64,000 bases of DNA from JBOGZD01 sp050697155 (GCA_050697155.1 JBOGZD010000001.1:1-64000), one strand, 5' to 3'; counted from the first letter of the stretch, positions 23,605 through 31,964 are shown. The notes: generated from the sequence alone by a model not told the origin. Made by a program: numbers and translations.

Positions 23605-24435
23605 ATGACCGGGATCAGGATCAACGCCGCCGCGGAAATGCTCGGAGTCAGCCCGAGCACGCTCCGCAGCTGGGAGCGCAGGCTCGGCTATCCGCAGCCG
23701 CGGCGCACGCCCGGCAATCACCGCCTGTATGAGCTCGAGGAGGTCGAGACGCTGCGCGAAGCGCTGCGCGAGACCGGCAACATCTCGAGCGCGGTCGACA
23801 TCGCCCAGCGGCGCGGACGCGGCCCGGCCTCTCCGGCGCGGCTGCTGTCGGCATTCGACCGCTTCGACGAAGCGGCATCCGATCGTGAGCTCGAAGGGAG
23901 CCTTGGCGTGCGCTCGGTCGAGCGCACGGTCACCGAGGTGCTCCTCCCCGCGCTCGAGATGGCCGCGCGGCGACCCGGTGGCGAGGCGGAGCTGGAACAC
24001 GCCTGCCGCTGGGCGACGGGCTGGCTTCACGGTGCCCGTCGTCTCGCCCCCGCGGCGACCCGCCCAGAGGGGGTCCTGCTGCTCGATTCCGGCTCGCCGC
24101 TGGGGCTCGAGGCCACCTACGTGCAGGCGCTGGAGCTCTTCCTGCGCCGTGCGGGCCTCCGCGTGCTGCTGCTCTCCGCCGACCTGGGCGAGGGCCGGTT
24201 TCGCAACGCGCTGCGCGCCCTGCACCCCGAGGCCGCCGTGATCTGCGGCGCCGCCGCCCGGCTCGACGTCCTCGCCGAGCCGCTGCGCCGCCTGCGCAGC
24301 GAGAACGGGCCGGCCCGTCTCTACGGCTACCGCGCCGCCCAGCTGGTCTCCGGCCGCGAGGGCATCCCCGCGTTGGGCGACGATCCCGACGCGGCGACGG
24401 CATCGCTGCTCGCCGAGCTCGAGCGCTCGCTGTAG
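23605..24435 (+). CDS. MerR-family regulator with degenerate B12-binding-like domain
   Basis: A 276-residue regulator. The MerR HTH at the N terminus has RINAAAEMLGVSPSTLRSWE and RTPGNHRLYELEEVETL. A helical section (about 75-135) precedes an alpha/beta domain (about 150-270) laid out like the cobalamin-binding part of CarH/LitR proteins (GVLLLDSGSPLGLEATYVQA, LRVLLLSADLGEGRFRNALR, AAVICGAAARL). The DxHxxG cobalamin motif is missing, so B12 binding is unlikely. It may sense another ligand. TATAGA just upstream of the ATG is a possible -10. An inverted repeat follows the gene at 24468. Confidence 0.85.
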   Translation: MTGIRINAAAEMLGVSPSTLRSWERRLGYPQPRRTPGNHRLYELEEVETLREALRETGNISSAVDIAQRRGRGPASPARLLSAFDRFDEAASDRELEGSLGVRSVERTVTEVLLPALEMAARRPGGEAELEHACRWATGWLHGARRLAPAATRPEGVLLLDSGSPLGLEATYVQALELFLRRAGLRVLLLSADLGEGRFRNALRALHPEAAVICGAAARLDVLAEPLRRLRSENGPARLYGYRAAQLVSGREGIPALGDDPDAATASLLAELERSL

Positions 24436-24467
24436 CTAAGCCCGGCCGGGCTACCTGCGCATGAATT

Positions 24468-24491
24468 GCAGGTTCGGTCGGTCGAACCTGC
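24468..24491. promoter_or_regulatory. perfect inverted repeat between the MerR and BldC genes
   Basis: GCAGGTTCG (24468-24476) and CGAACCTGC (24483-24491) form a perfect 9-bp inverted repeat with 6-bp spacer. CCTGCGCAT is also repeated directly nearby. It could be a terminator of the MerR gene or an operator. MerR proteins bind spaced inverted repeats of this size. Confidence 0.45.
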
Positions 24492-24513
24492 GCATCTCCC
24501 GGCATACCGGAAA

Positions 24514-24525
24514 GCAACTAGTTGC
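24514..24525. promoter_or_regulatory. palindrome GCAACTAGTTGC upstream of the BldC gene
   Basis: A perfect 12-bp palindrome 86 bp before the BldC-like start. It sits in an AT-richer stretch and is a plausible dimeric regulator site or promoter element. Confidence 0.4.
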
Positions 24526-24611
24526 CACCGGTAGTCGCTCCGGTTAAACACGCGCATGTCCAGCGCAGTTTTGTCCGCTTCGATGCGGGCTTTTCAACCC
24601 GGAGAGGGAAA

Positions 24612-24848
24612 GTGGAAGCAAGTCAGAAGTTCTTCAACGTAAGCGAGGCCGCGGCCCACATCGGCGTGAGCGCCGCGTCCCTGCGCAAGTGGTCCGACCA
24701 GGGTCTCGTGCCCGTCTACCGCACCCCGGGCGGCCAGCGCCGCTACTCCGTCGAGGACCTCGACGAGTTCATGTCGTCGATGCGGCAGCCGGCGTCGCGT
24801 CCCGCGGTTCCGCGCTACGGCCGCAACGCCGGCTCGACGAGCGGCTAG
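24612..24848 (+). CDS. bldC: BldC-like small MerR-type DNA-binding protein
   Basis: About 78 residues from GTG 24612, with GGAGAGGG about 5 nt upstream. The protein is essentially one winged-helix HTH: FFNVSEAAAHIGVSAASLRK, WSDQGLVPVYRTPGGQRRYS, VEDLDEFMSSM. Size and sequence match actinobacterial BldC, which binds direct repeats head-to-tail and controls developmental timing in Streptomyces. The role here is unknown. It precedes the HD-GYP gene by 37 bp and may be in one transcript with it. Confidence 0.88.
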   Translation: MEASQKFFNVSEAAAHIGVSAASLRKWSDQGLVPVYRTPGGQRRYSVEDLDEFMSSMRQPASRPAVPRYGRNAGSTSG

Positions 24849-24885
24849 TCAAACCCACAACACGAAGCAAGAGGGGACCAGGACG

Positions 24886-26286
24886 ATGATCCGGCGGCCG
24901 TCGCGAGCCATGATCAGTGGGGGCTTCGCCTTGATCGCCGCCGCGGTAGTCGTCGGGGTCCTGCGCAATCCGTTCGCCACGTGGGACCTTTCCCTGCTCG
25001 CGATCCTGCTAGCGCTGTCGATCGTCAGCGATCTGTTGAGGATTGAGGTTCCTGCCTATCGGGTCTTCCTCTCGGCGAGCTTCCTTTCGATCGTCACCGC
25101 CGCGGTCTTTCTCGGTGGGCCGCCGGCGATGTTCATCGGCGTGGCGACGATCCTGTCCGTCTGGCTGAGGGAGCGCTATCGCCTCGACTACCTGCTGATC
25201 AACCTCGTCACCTACGCCTGGTTCCCGCTGATCGCGGGGATCGGGTTCCACGAGGCGATCCAGGCGGGTGATATCGCGAACACGGCCGCGAGCTTCTATC
25301 TCCTGGTTTTCGCCGTCTTCGTCTTCGCGCTCGTCGTCGACTTCACCGCGATCGCCGGGTACACCTGCTGGGAGGAGGGCAGCCGGTTTACGACCAAGGT
25401 GCGACGGGCCCTGGTGCCGGTCCTGCCCTCGGAGCTGGCCTCGGCGCTGCTCACGGTCGCCATCGCGGTTGGCTACGTCGCGTTCGGGCTCGGCGCGCTG
25501 ACCATGTTCGCCATCGTGGTGCTGGTCTTCCAGTACCTCGTCCGCGAGCTGCTCGTTTCCCAGCGGCGCGCTGACGAGCTGGAGCTGCGCGCCAGACAGC
25601 TCGCCGGGTTCCAGGTCGCCCTGTTGAGCGCGCTCTTGCGAACGCTGGACCTGCGCGACCGGATGACCGCCCGCCACAGCGCCGCGGTCGCCCGCTACTC
25701 GCGCGAGATCGCAGTCAAGGCGGGGCTCTCACGCGAGGAGCAGGAGCTCGTCCACACCGCGGGGCTCCTGCACGACATCGGCAAGTTCGTGCTCCCGGAC
25801 GCGATCCTCAAGGCGACTCGACGCCAGCTCACCGACGAGGAATGGGACGAGATCCGCAAGCACCCCTACGAGGGCGCTCGGATCGTCTCCCAGATTGACG
25901 GCTACCAGCCGATCGGGGAGATCATCCTCGCCCACCACGAGAAGGTCGACGGGACCGGCTACCCGCGCGGACTGCGGGGGGACGACATCCCGCTGCTCGC
26001 CCGGGTGATCGCCGTCGCCGATACCTACGACGTGATGACGGCCCGCGACAGCTACCGCGAGCCGGTCAGCTCATACGAGGCGATGATCGAGATGCGCCGG
26101 GTCGCCGGCAGTCAGCTCGATCAGCGCTTCGTCGACGCCTTCGCCGAGCTGCTCGAGGGCAAGGACCTCGCCTACAAGCACGGCGAGGACGCCGACTTCG
26201 AGCAAGAGCTCGCGCTCGACAAGCGGATCACGGACTATGTCGCGGCTGGGAGCGCCGCACCGTCGGGCCCCGAGACGGAGCGCTGA
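24886..26286 (+). CDS. membrane HD-GYP phosphodiesterase
   Basis: A 466-residue protein with about seven N-terminal hydrophobic segments (about 10-220) forming a MASE-like membrane sensor. The C-terminal HD-GYP domain (about 245-435) has ARHSAAVARYSREIAVKAGL, the HD pair in LLHDIGKFVLPDAIL, HPYEGARI, the GYP motif HHEKVDGTGYPRGL, and VADTYDVMTA. All metal ligands and the GYP motif are present, so it should hydrolyse c-di-GMP. A ribosome site (GGGGACCAGGACG) precedes the ATG. A terminator follows at 26311. With the GEMM riboswitch at 58.3 kb it shows that c-di-GMP signalling is used. Confidence 0.93.
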   Translation: MIRRPSRAMISGGFALIAAAVVVGVLRNPFATWDLSLLAILLALSIVSDLLRIEVPAYRVFLSASFLSIVTAAVFLGGPPAMFIGVATILSVWLRERYRLDYLLINLVTYAWFPLIAGIGFHEAIQAGDIANTAASFYLLVFAVFVFALVVDFTAIAGYTCWEEGSRFTTKVRRALVPVLPSELASALLTVAIAVGYVAFGLGALTMFAIVVLVFQYLVRELLVSQRRADELELRARQLAGFQVALLSALLRTLDLRDRMTARHSAAVARYSREIAVKAGLSREEQELVHTAGLLHDIGKFVLPDAILKATRRQLTDEEWDEIRKHPYEGARIVSQIDGYQPIGEIILAHHEKVDGTGYPRGLRGDDIPLLARVIAVADTYDVMTARDSYREPVSSYEAMIEMRRVAGSQLDQRFVDAFAELLEGKDLAYKHGEDADFEQELALDKRITDYVAAGSAAPSGPETER

Positions 26287-26310
26287 ACGCGCCCGCCTGC
26301 ACGCAGCTAA

Positions 26311-26344
26311 ACGCCGCGTCCACCCGACTCGGGTGCCGCGGCGT
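26311..26344 (+). terminator. strong hairpin after the HD-GYP gene
   Basis: Outer stem ACGCCGCG (26311-26318) pairs perfectly with CGCGGCGT (26337-26344). Inner stem CACCC (26321-26325) pairs with GGGTG (26331-26335). It begins 25 nt after the stop. There is no U-tract. Confidence 0.65.
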
Positions 26345-26510
26345 CCAATTCCTCCTGCTTGAAAGCTGTCCTAGCCCTTGCGATAGCCCATGAGAAAACT
26401 TCCCTCTCTGTGGAATTAGCTGCGAGGAGCTTAGCGAACTTGTTAGAAGTTGCAAGTCAGGCGCGGAAGTTGCATGAATCGGTCCTGTCGTTGAGTACGG
26501 TCGCGCCCCG

Positions 26511-27794
26511 ATGGCCGCGCTGAGACCGCTCCGCCTGCCGGGCTTTCCCAGCCTCGGCACGGCCTACTTCGTCAACGAGCTCGGGAACTGGCTCGGGGAG
26601 ATCGCGCTCGCGATCCTGGTCTTCGACCAGACCGGCGATCCCCTGGCGACGGCGGCGCTCTTCCTCGGGATGCAGTTCGCCCCGGCGGTACTCTCCCCCC
26701 CGCTGACCGCGCGGCTCGAGGCGCTGCCCGCACGCACCACGCTGCCGGCGCTGTACGCGGCCGAGGCGGCCGCGTTCGCCGGGCTCGCCCTGCTCGTCGA
26801 CCAGTTCGTGCTCGTCGCGGTGCTCGCGCTCGCCACCTTCGACGGCGCAATCGCGTCTACGGCGCGGGCCCTCACCCGCGCCTCGGCTGCCGCGGTGCTC
26901 TCCCCCGCCGGCCAGCTGCGGGAGGGCAACGCGCTGCTCAACGTCGCGTTCACCGCCGGCGCCGCAGGCGGCCCGGCGCTGGCGGGGCTGGTGGTGGCCG
27001 GCGCCGGGGTCGAGGTCGCACTGTTTGCCGACGCCGCGTCGTTCCTCGCCGTGGCGGCGCTGCTGGCGCTGACCCGGCGACTGCCCCGTCCCGAGACCGA
27101 GCCGGGCGAGCAAACGTGGGTCGAGCGGCTGCGAAACGGGCTCGCATACGTGCGCCGCCGGGCCGCCCTCGGTCGGCTGCTCGGCGCCCAGGCGGTCGCG
27201 TTCGTCTTCTTTGCCCTGGTGATCCCGATCGAGGTGGTGTTCGCGAAGGAGACCCTCGACGCCGGCGACGCCGGCTACGGCGCACTGCTCGCGAGCTGGG
27301 GCGCGGGCATGGTCATCGGCAGCCTCCTATTCGCCTGGCTGCGCCGAGTCCCGCTCGGGGTGCTGCTCGCCGCCTCGACCGCGGCGATCGGCGCCGCCTA
27401 CCTCGGCACCGCTGTGGCGCCCTCGCTGGTGGTCGCCTGTGCCGCCTCGGCGATCGGGGGAACGGGGAACGGGATCCAGTGGATCGCGCTGGTCACCGCG
27501 GTCCAGGAGCTCACCCGGGCCACCTATCAGGCACGCGTGCTGGCGCTGCTTGAGGCCCTGGCGAGCGCGATGCCGGGCATAGGCTTCCTGCTCGGCGGCG
27601 CGATCACCGCCGCGCTCGACCCGCGTGCGAGCTACGCGGTCGCCGGCGCCGGGGTCCTGGTCGTGCTCCTGCTCGCGGTCACGGTGCTGAGGCGGACGGA
27701 TTGGACTCCGGAGCTCGAGCAGGGCCTGCGCCGAAGTGCAAGTTCCGTTGCAGCCGGAGCGGAGCCCGCGCCGAGGGCGGTGACCGGTCCGTGA
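26511..27794 (+). CDS. MFS transporter
   Basis: A 427-residue membrane protein with about 11-12 hydrophobic segments in two halves. The central basic loop (about 185-215, LPRPETEPGEQTWVERLRNG) separates them. N-terminal features (YFVNELGNWLGEIALAILVF) fit the MFS_3/enterobactin-exporter-like group of drug or siderophore efflux proteins. The substrate is not predictable. TACGGT 9 nt before the ATG and absence of a ribosome site suggest a leaderless mRNA. The riboswitch of the next gene starts 17 bp after its stop. Confidence 0.88.
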   Translation: MAALRPLRLPGFPSLGTAYFVNELGNWLGEIALAILVFDQTGDPLATAALFLGMQFAPAVLSPPLTARLEALPARTTLPALYAAEAAAFAGLALLVDQFVLVAVLALATFDGAIASTARALTRASAAAVLSPAGQLREGNALLNVAFTAGAAGGPALAGLVVAGAGVEVALFADAASFLAVAALLALTRRLPRPETEPGEQTWVERLRNGLAYVRRRAALGRLLGAQAVAFVFFALVIPIEVVFAKETLDAGDAGYGALLASWGAGMVIGSLLFAWLRRVPLGVLLAASTAAIGAAYLGTAVAPSLVVACAASAIGGTGNGIQWIALVTAVQELTRATYQARVLALLEALASAMPGIGFLLGGAITAALDPRASYAVAGAGVLVVLLLAVTVLRRTDWTPELEQGLRRSASSVAAGAEPAPRAVTGP

Positions 27795-27810
27795 GCATCC
27801 GTTAATATCC

Positions 27811-27981
27811 CGCGCCGCCGAGTTCCCTGCGATTCGCGCGATCGGCATCGGTCGGCAAGGCGGGGGATCGGGGGACCCGAGGGCGGCGCTGCTCTTCGCC
27901 GCCAGGGGCGAATCGCGGCCTGTGCCCGCGTAGCGCCATCCGCCGGCGCGAGCCCGCCAGCTAACCCCGTAGGCGCCGAGC
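27811..27981 (+). ncRNA. c-di-AMP riboswitch (ydaO-yuaA type)
   Basis: The leader of the Rpf-like gene carries the conserved blocks of this class in order: CGCCGAGTTCCCTG at the 5' side, GGCGGGGGATCG and GGGGACCCGAGG, AGGGGCGAAT, CATCCGCCGGCGCGAGCC, and the hallmark CAGCTAACCCCGTAGGCG at the 3' side. The ends (GCGCC near 27812 and GGCGC near 27972) pair as P1. In actinobacteria this riboswitch commonly precedes cell-wall hydrolase and rpf genes and turns them off when c-di-AMP is high. It ends 2 nt before the start codon, so the ribosome site is probably inside P1. Confidence 0.92.
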
Positions 27982-27982
27982 G

Positions 27983-29008
27983 ATGGGCTCCGCCAACCGA
28001 AAACAGCCTGGCCTGGCTCCACCATCCGTGGCGTTGGTTGCGCTGTGCGCGATCGCCCTCGCGGCCACTTTCTTCGCCGCCCGCTCCGGCGCTCAGAGCG
28101 TCGATGAGCTGAACTCCCGGATCGCCGGCGCCCGTGAGCAGGCCCAGGCCCTGGGCTCCGAGATCGACGCCGCCTCGGCGCAACTCGCCGCCACGCAGGA
28201 GCAGGCGATCGCGGCCGCGGAGCGCGAGGCGCAGCTCAGCGCAGTGCTCGAGCGGGGGTTGGAGCGCGAGCGCCGGCTGGAGGCCGCGGTGGCCGTCGCC
28301 GAGTCGGAGCTGCGGGAGGCGCGGGCGCGGCTCCGCCGCGCGCTCGTCGTGCTCGCGGACCGGCTGGTCGCGATCTACAAGAGCAACATGCCCGACGCGA
28401 CCACCCTGCTGCTCGACTCCGAGGGCTTCGACGACCTCGCCACCCGGGCCGAGTACCTGCAGCGGATCGAGGAGGCAGACGCGAGCCTCGCCGCCCGGGT
28501 GCGGATGCTGCGCGCGGCGGTCGCCGACCACCTCGCCGCGGTCGAGGACGCGGAGGCGCGCGCCGCGGCGTTCAACGAGCGGGTCGCGACCGCCCGCGAC
28601 CAGATCGCGGCGGTACGAGCCGAGGCCGAGGCGCAGGCGGCGGCGCTCGCCGACGCGCGGGCCCGCCGCCAGGCGGCGCTGGAGGGCCTCCAGTCCCAGA
28701 TCGGCGGCTGGACGGCCGAGGTCCAGCGGCTGGAGCGGATCTCCGCCCAGCAGGCGCAGGAGCAGGTCGCCGGCTGGGTCGGCGACTGGGCGATCCCGGA
28801 GTCGATCGTGATGTGCGAATCCGGCGGGAACTTCGACGCCGTCAACCCGTCCTCGGGCGCCGGCGGCGCCTACCAGATCCTGCCCTCGACCTGGGAGCTC
28901 TACGGCGGCGAGGGCGATCCCGAGGACGCCTCGCCCGAGCAGCAGCACCAGATCGCGAGCCAGATCTGGGCCGACTCGGGCAGCGGTGCCTGGGTCTGCG
29001 CCGGGTAG
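27983..29008 (+). CDS. secreted coiled-coil peptidoglycan enzyme with Rpf/transglycosylase-like domain
   Basis: A 341-residue exported protein. A signal peptide (to about 35, ending ARSGA) is followed by a long coiled coil (about 38-255), as in the CwlO/RipC-type hydrolases that need dimer contacts. A C-terminal lysozyme-like domain (about 262-341) has AIPESIVMCESGGNFDAVNP, GGAYQILPSTWELYGG and AWVCAG. The Glu in MCESGG is the likely catalytic acid, as in resuscitation-promoting factors and lytic transglycosylases. It would cleave peptidoglycan glycan strands during growth or reactivation. The c-di-AMP riboswitch directly upstream supports a wall-remodelling role. Confidence 0.92.
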   Translation: MGSANRKQPGLAPPSVALVALCAIALAATFFAARSGAQSVDELNSRIAGAREQAQALGSEIDAASAQLAATQEQAIAAAEREAQLSAVLERGLERERRLEAAVAVAESELREARARLRRALVVLADRLVAIYKSNMPDATTLLLDSEGFDDLATRAEYLQRIEEADASLAARVRMLRAAVADHLAAVEDAEARAAAFNERVATARDQIAAVRAEAEAQAAALADARARRQAALEGLQSQIGGWTAEVQRLERISAQQAQEQVAGWVGDWAIPESIVMCESGGNFDAVNPSSGAGGAYQILPSTWELYGGEGDPEDASPEQQHQIASQIWADSGSGAWVCAG

Positions 29009-29047
29009 CCGCCCCGCCGCCCCCGGGACGCGGGAGCAGATCAAAAA

Positions 29048-29068
29048 GCGCGCGGCGTAGCCGCGCGC
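29048..29068. terminator. bidirectional intrinsic terminator
   Basis: GCGCGCGGC (29048-29056) and GCCGCGCGC (29060-29068) form a perfect 9-bp stem with a GTA loop. On the minus strand it is followed by TTTTTGA, a classical U-tract, and ends the argG transcript. On the plus strand it lies 39 nt after the Rpf-like gene. Confidence 0.85.
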
Positions 29069-29108
29069 CAGGTATTCCGAGCGGGAGCGGAGGAGGCGGC
29101 GGAGTTAC

Positions 29109-29261
29109 TCACCCCTCGGGCGGCTCGCGGGTCGCGACCGCGTACACGACCGCCGCGGCCACGGCGCCGAGGATCGCGCCGGCGATCGTGAGCTGGCGTC
29201 CGTAGCGGGCCCAGGCGAGCCGGACGACGATCCGGCCGATCAACTCGTAGAACGCGGACAT
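29109..29261 (-). CDS. 50-residue single-pass membrane protein downstream of argG
   Basis: A very short gene supported by context. Its ATG (29259-29261) overlaps the argG stop as TGATG, with AGGAGG (29265-29270) 3-8 nt upstream inside argG. The product begins MSAFYELIGRIVVRLAWARY and has one hydrophobic segment (about 24-43, TIAGAILGAVAAAVVYAV) and a polar end REPPEG. An amphipathic N-terminal helix and one membrane segment fit a small inner-membrane protein. A terminator follows at 29048. No family is recognised. Confidence 0.75.
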   Translation of the reverse strand: MSAFYELIGRIVVRLAWARYGRQLTIAGAILGAVAAAVVYAVATREPPEG

Positions 29262-30493
29262 CAATCCTCCTCGCTCGTCCCTCCTACCCTGCTGGCGCGC
29301 TCGCGAACGCGATGCGCCATCCGGGTCTGGAGGGTGAACAGCTCGATGAAACCCGGGCTCGCCGCCTGGCTGAACTCGCCACCGGACTCACCGAAGCCGG
29401 CCAGCGCGCGGTCGTAGAGGGCGTACGGCGACGACCGGGCGACCACCGAGGCACTGCCCTTGTAGAGCTTCACGGTCACCCTCCCGGTGACTACCTCGTT
29501 CGCCGACTCCATGTAGGCGTCGAGGTCAGCGCGCAGCGGGTCGAGCCAGAGCCCGGCGTAGCAGAGGTAGGCCCACCTGCGCTCGAGTACGTGCTTGAGC
29601 TCGTTCTGGTGAATCGTCGACACCAGCTTCTCCAGCTCCAGGTGAGCGGGGAGCAGGATCCCCGCTGCCGGGACCTCGTAGAGGTCGCGAACCTTGAGGC
29701 CAACGATCCGGTCCTCGACGTGATCGACGATCCCGACGCCGTGGCGCCGCCCGGCATCCGCCGCCCGCTGGATCAGCTCGACCAACCCGAGGGCCTCGCC
29801 GTCGAGGCTCACCGGACGCCCGCGCTCGAACCCGACCTCGATCAGCTCGGGCTCATCGGGAGCGTCCTCCGGTCGGGCGACGAGCTGGAAGACGTCGTCC
29901 CGGGGCGCTTCGGAGAGGTCCTCGATCGCGCCCCCCTCCGACGAGCGCCCCCAGAGGTTGTCGTCGATCGAGTACGGAGCCGCCTCCGTGCCGCCCTTGA
30001 CCGGGATCCCGTGCTCGCGCGCGTAGGCGATCTCCTCCTCTCGTCCCATTCTCCACTCGCGCACCGGGGCCAGCACCCGCAGCTCGGGGTCGAGCGTCGC
30101 GATCGTCCCGTCGAGGCGCACCTGGTCGTTGCCCTTGCCGGTACAGCCGTGCGCGATCGTGTCGCAGCCCGAGCGCCGGGCCTGCTCGACCGCGAGCTTT
30201 GCGATCAGCGGCCGACCGAGGGCGGTGAACAGCGGGTAGCCCCCGCCGTAGAGGGCGTTGGCCTTGATCGCCCGCAGCACGTACTCCTCGGCGAACCCCT
30301 CGCGCGCGTCGACCGTGCGCGCATCGGCGGCACCGAGCTCGCGCGCCTTGCCGACCACCACGTCCCAGTCCTCGCCCGGCTGTCCGAGATCGACCGTCAG
30401 GGTGACGACCTCGGCCCCGTAGCGCTCCTGGATCCAGCGCAGCATCACCGAGGTGTCGAGCCCGCCCGAATAGAGCAGCAGCACGCGCTCCAC
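29261..30493 (-). CDS. argG: argininosuccinate synthase
   Basis: It joins citrulline and aspartate using ATP in arginine synthesis; 410 residues, the normal size. The ATP-pyrophosphatase P-loop is VLLLYSGGLDTSVML (residues 4-18). Citrulline/aspartate-binding signatures include HGCTGKGNDQVR, EWRMGREEEIAYA and YSIDDNLWG. The start is GTG at 30493. It is coupled to the small membrane-protein gene. The rest of the arginine pathway is not adjacent, but an argD-like gene lies at the right edge. A hairpin (CCGCCTC/GAGGCGG, 30505-30522) sits just upstream. Confidence 0.97.
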   Translation of the reverse strand: MERVLLLYSGGLDTSVMLRWIQERYGAEVVTLTVDLGQPGEDWDVVVGKARELGAADARTVDAREGFAEEYVLRAIKANALYGGGYPLFTALGRPLIAKLAVEQARRSGCDTIAHGCTGKGNDQVRLDGTIATLDPELRVLAPVREWRMGREEEIAYAREHGIPVKGGTEAAPYSIDDNLWGRSSEGGAIEDLSEAPRDDVFQLVARPEDAPDEPELIEVGFERGRPVSLDGEALGLVELIQRAADAGRRHGVGIVDHVEDRIVGLKVRDLYEVPAAGILLPAHLELEKLVSTIHQNELKHVLERRWAYLCYAGLWLDPLRADLDAYMESANEVVTGRVTVKLYKGSASVVARSSPYALYDRALAGFGESGGEFSQAASPGFIELFTLQTRMAHRVRERASRVGGTSEED

Positions 30494-30504
30494 CTGGGTG
30501 GGAT

Positions 30505-30522
30505 CCGCCTCGTAGGAGGCGG
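30505..30522 (-). terminator. hairpin between the AlkP-fold gene and argG
   Basis: CCGCCTC (30505-30511) pairs with GAGGCGG (30516-30522) around GTAG. It lies 41 bp after the upstream stop and 12 bp before the argG start. It may end the upstream transcript or shape the argG leader. No U-tract is seen. Confidence 0.4.
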
Positions 30523-30562
30523 TGCGCGGGTGGCCCGCTGTCTCCTCGCCCGTCAGAGCGGC

Positions 30563-31945
30563 TTACGCCGCGACGGGCTCGCCGGCCATGTATGCCGGAG
30601 CCGCCGCGTCGAACATCTCGAGGATCGTCGGCGCTACCGAAACGAGCGGAACCTTCTCGGCGCGGAGGCTGTGACGGCGGCCCGGAGCCCGGATCCACAT
30701 CATCCCGTCGGGATGGTGCTCGCCGCTCTTCATCAGGTCGATTTTGTAGAAGAGGTCGAAGAATGGCACCGAGCGGCCGTTCCCATCCACGGTCAGCATC
30801 GCCTCCGGCTCGACCTTCTCCCAAATCCGACAACCCGACTTGATCTTGTTCTGCGTGCGCTCGGCGCCCATCGCGGGCTTGCCGTTCACCCGCACCCCGC
30901 GAAGCCGCGCCTCGGCGGACTGCGCGGTCCCCTCGCTCTCGAACTCGAGGTGGAAGTCCTCGGCCATCAACGGCGTCACCTCGACCGGGCCCTCGATCCC
31001 GATCGTGCGCACGAACTGGTCGAAGTCGAGCGGGCGGTAAAGCGTCTTGCCGCCGATCTGCTCGAACGAGAGGCTCGGCTGCTGGCTGAGCGCGGTCAGC
31101 AGGACGAGCGTCGTGTCGCTGCCGGCGAGGCCGAGCAGCTGGCCGACGATCCTGTCCATCTGCTGGTAGCCGAACAGGATCGCGTCCTCGTAGACCTCTT
31201 GCTCCCCGGGCTCGGGCTTGATCTTGAAGTGCTCGGGCTCCATGTTGCGCCAGTAGAGGTGCTGGTAATGGGCGGTGCTGTTGAGGAAGAAGGTCGAGAA
31301 ATCCGGGCGCTCGCGCCGCCAGTACCAACGGAAGAGGTCGAACTGGAGGCGGTCGAGCAGCACAGCGCGTCGCCAGCGCGTGCCGGAGAAGCGCTCGGTG
31401 GCGACCTGGCGCGCGATCGCGGCGACGGTTGCCGGGCGCAGGCCGTGACCCGCCATGAAGCGCAGGAACTCGATCTGCTCGGAGCGCGACAGCGGCGTCT
31501 TTGAGCGGGTGTGCTCCTGAACGTTTGCGGAGACGAAGCGGTAGTAGATGTCGAGCGCGCCCTCCGGGTAGGGGTCGACGTTGGTCGACCACGGGTCGGG
31601 AAGCACCCAGCCGTTCAGCGGCGTCTCGTAATTGATGTTCATCGAGCCGCAGACCCAGACGGTCTTGCCGGCGTCCGAGAGCAGGTCCCAAAGGCTCTTT
31701 TGCTCGAGCCTATGGCCGTCGTCGAGATGCTCTATGCCGTGTTCGCGGAACGGGATCCCGGAGTGCACTGCGACCCACTGGACCCAGGGCTCGAGATGCT
31801 CGAAGTCGTCGGCCTCGGTGATCGCGACCTCGGATTCGTCATGGAAGCGCTGGAAATTGGGCAGCTTGCCCGCGGCGATGAACTTCGCCATCAGGTGTGG
31901 CGAGAGCTCGTTGAACTCGACCAGGATCAGCGACATTTGCGGCAA
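30563..31945 (-). CDS. alkaline-phosphatase-fold protein, metal site apparently degenerate
   Basis: A 460-residue soluble protein. Overall layout resembles the alkaline phosphatase/phosphodiesterase superfamily: an N-terminal strand (LILVEFNELSPHLM), PNFQRF, a middle block (LLSDAGKTVWVCGSMN), YQQMDRIVGQLL, and a late strand before LLTALSQQPSL, ending with APTILEMFDAAAPAYM. Typical family members have Asp at the first strand and a DHG motif later. Here these positions read EFNE and ALSQQ, so hydrolase activity may be lost or altered. An in-frame ATG lies three codons in. It precedes argG and follows a glycosyltransferase gene, so a glycan-related role is possible. Confidence 0.68.
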   Translation of the reverse strand: MPQMSLILVEFNELSPHLMAKFIAAGKLPNFQRFHDESEVAITEADDFEHLEPWVQWVAVHSGIPFREHGIEHLDDGHRLEQKSLWDLLSDAGKTVWVCGSMNINYETPLNGWVLPDPWSTNVDPYPEGALDIYYRFVSANVQEHTRSKTPLSRSEQIEFLRFMAGHGLRPATVAAIARQVATERFSGTRWRRAVLLDRLQFDLFRWYWRRERPDFSTFFLNSTAHYQHLYWRNMEPEHFKIKPEPGEQEVYEDAILFGYQQMDRIVGQLLGLAGSDTTLVLLTALSQQPSLSFEQIGGKTLYRPLDFDQFVRTIGIEGPVEVTPLMAEDFHLEFESEGTAQSAEARLRGVRVNGKPAMGAERTQNKIKSGCRIWEKVEPEAMLTVDGNGRSVPFFDLFYKIDLMKSGEHHPDGMMWIRAPGRRHSLRAEKVPLVSVAPTILEMFDAAAPAYMAGEPVAA

Positions 31946-31964
31946 GAGTGTAGCCGCCGCCGGT

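Noticed and set aside
23605..24435. CarH-type B12 photoreceptor
   Set aside because: The alpha/beta domain lacks the DxHxxG cobalamin motif.
29312..31504. 730-codon open frame antisense to argG and the AlkP-fold gene
   Set aside because: Both opposite-strand genes have clear family motifs. The antisense frame has none.
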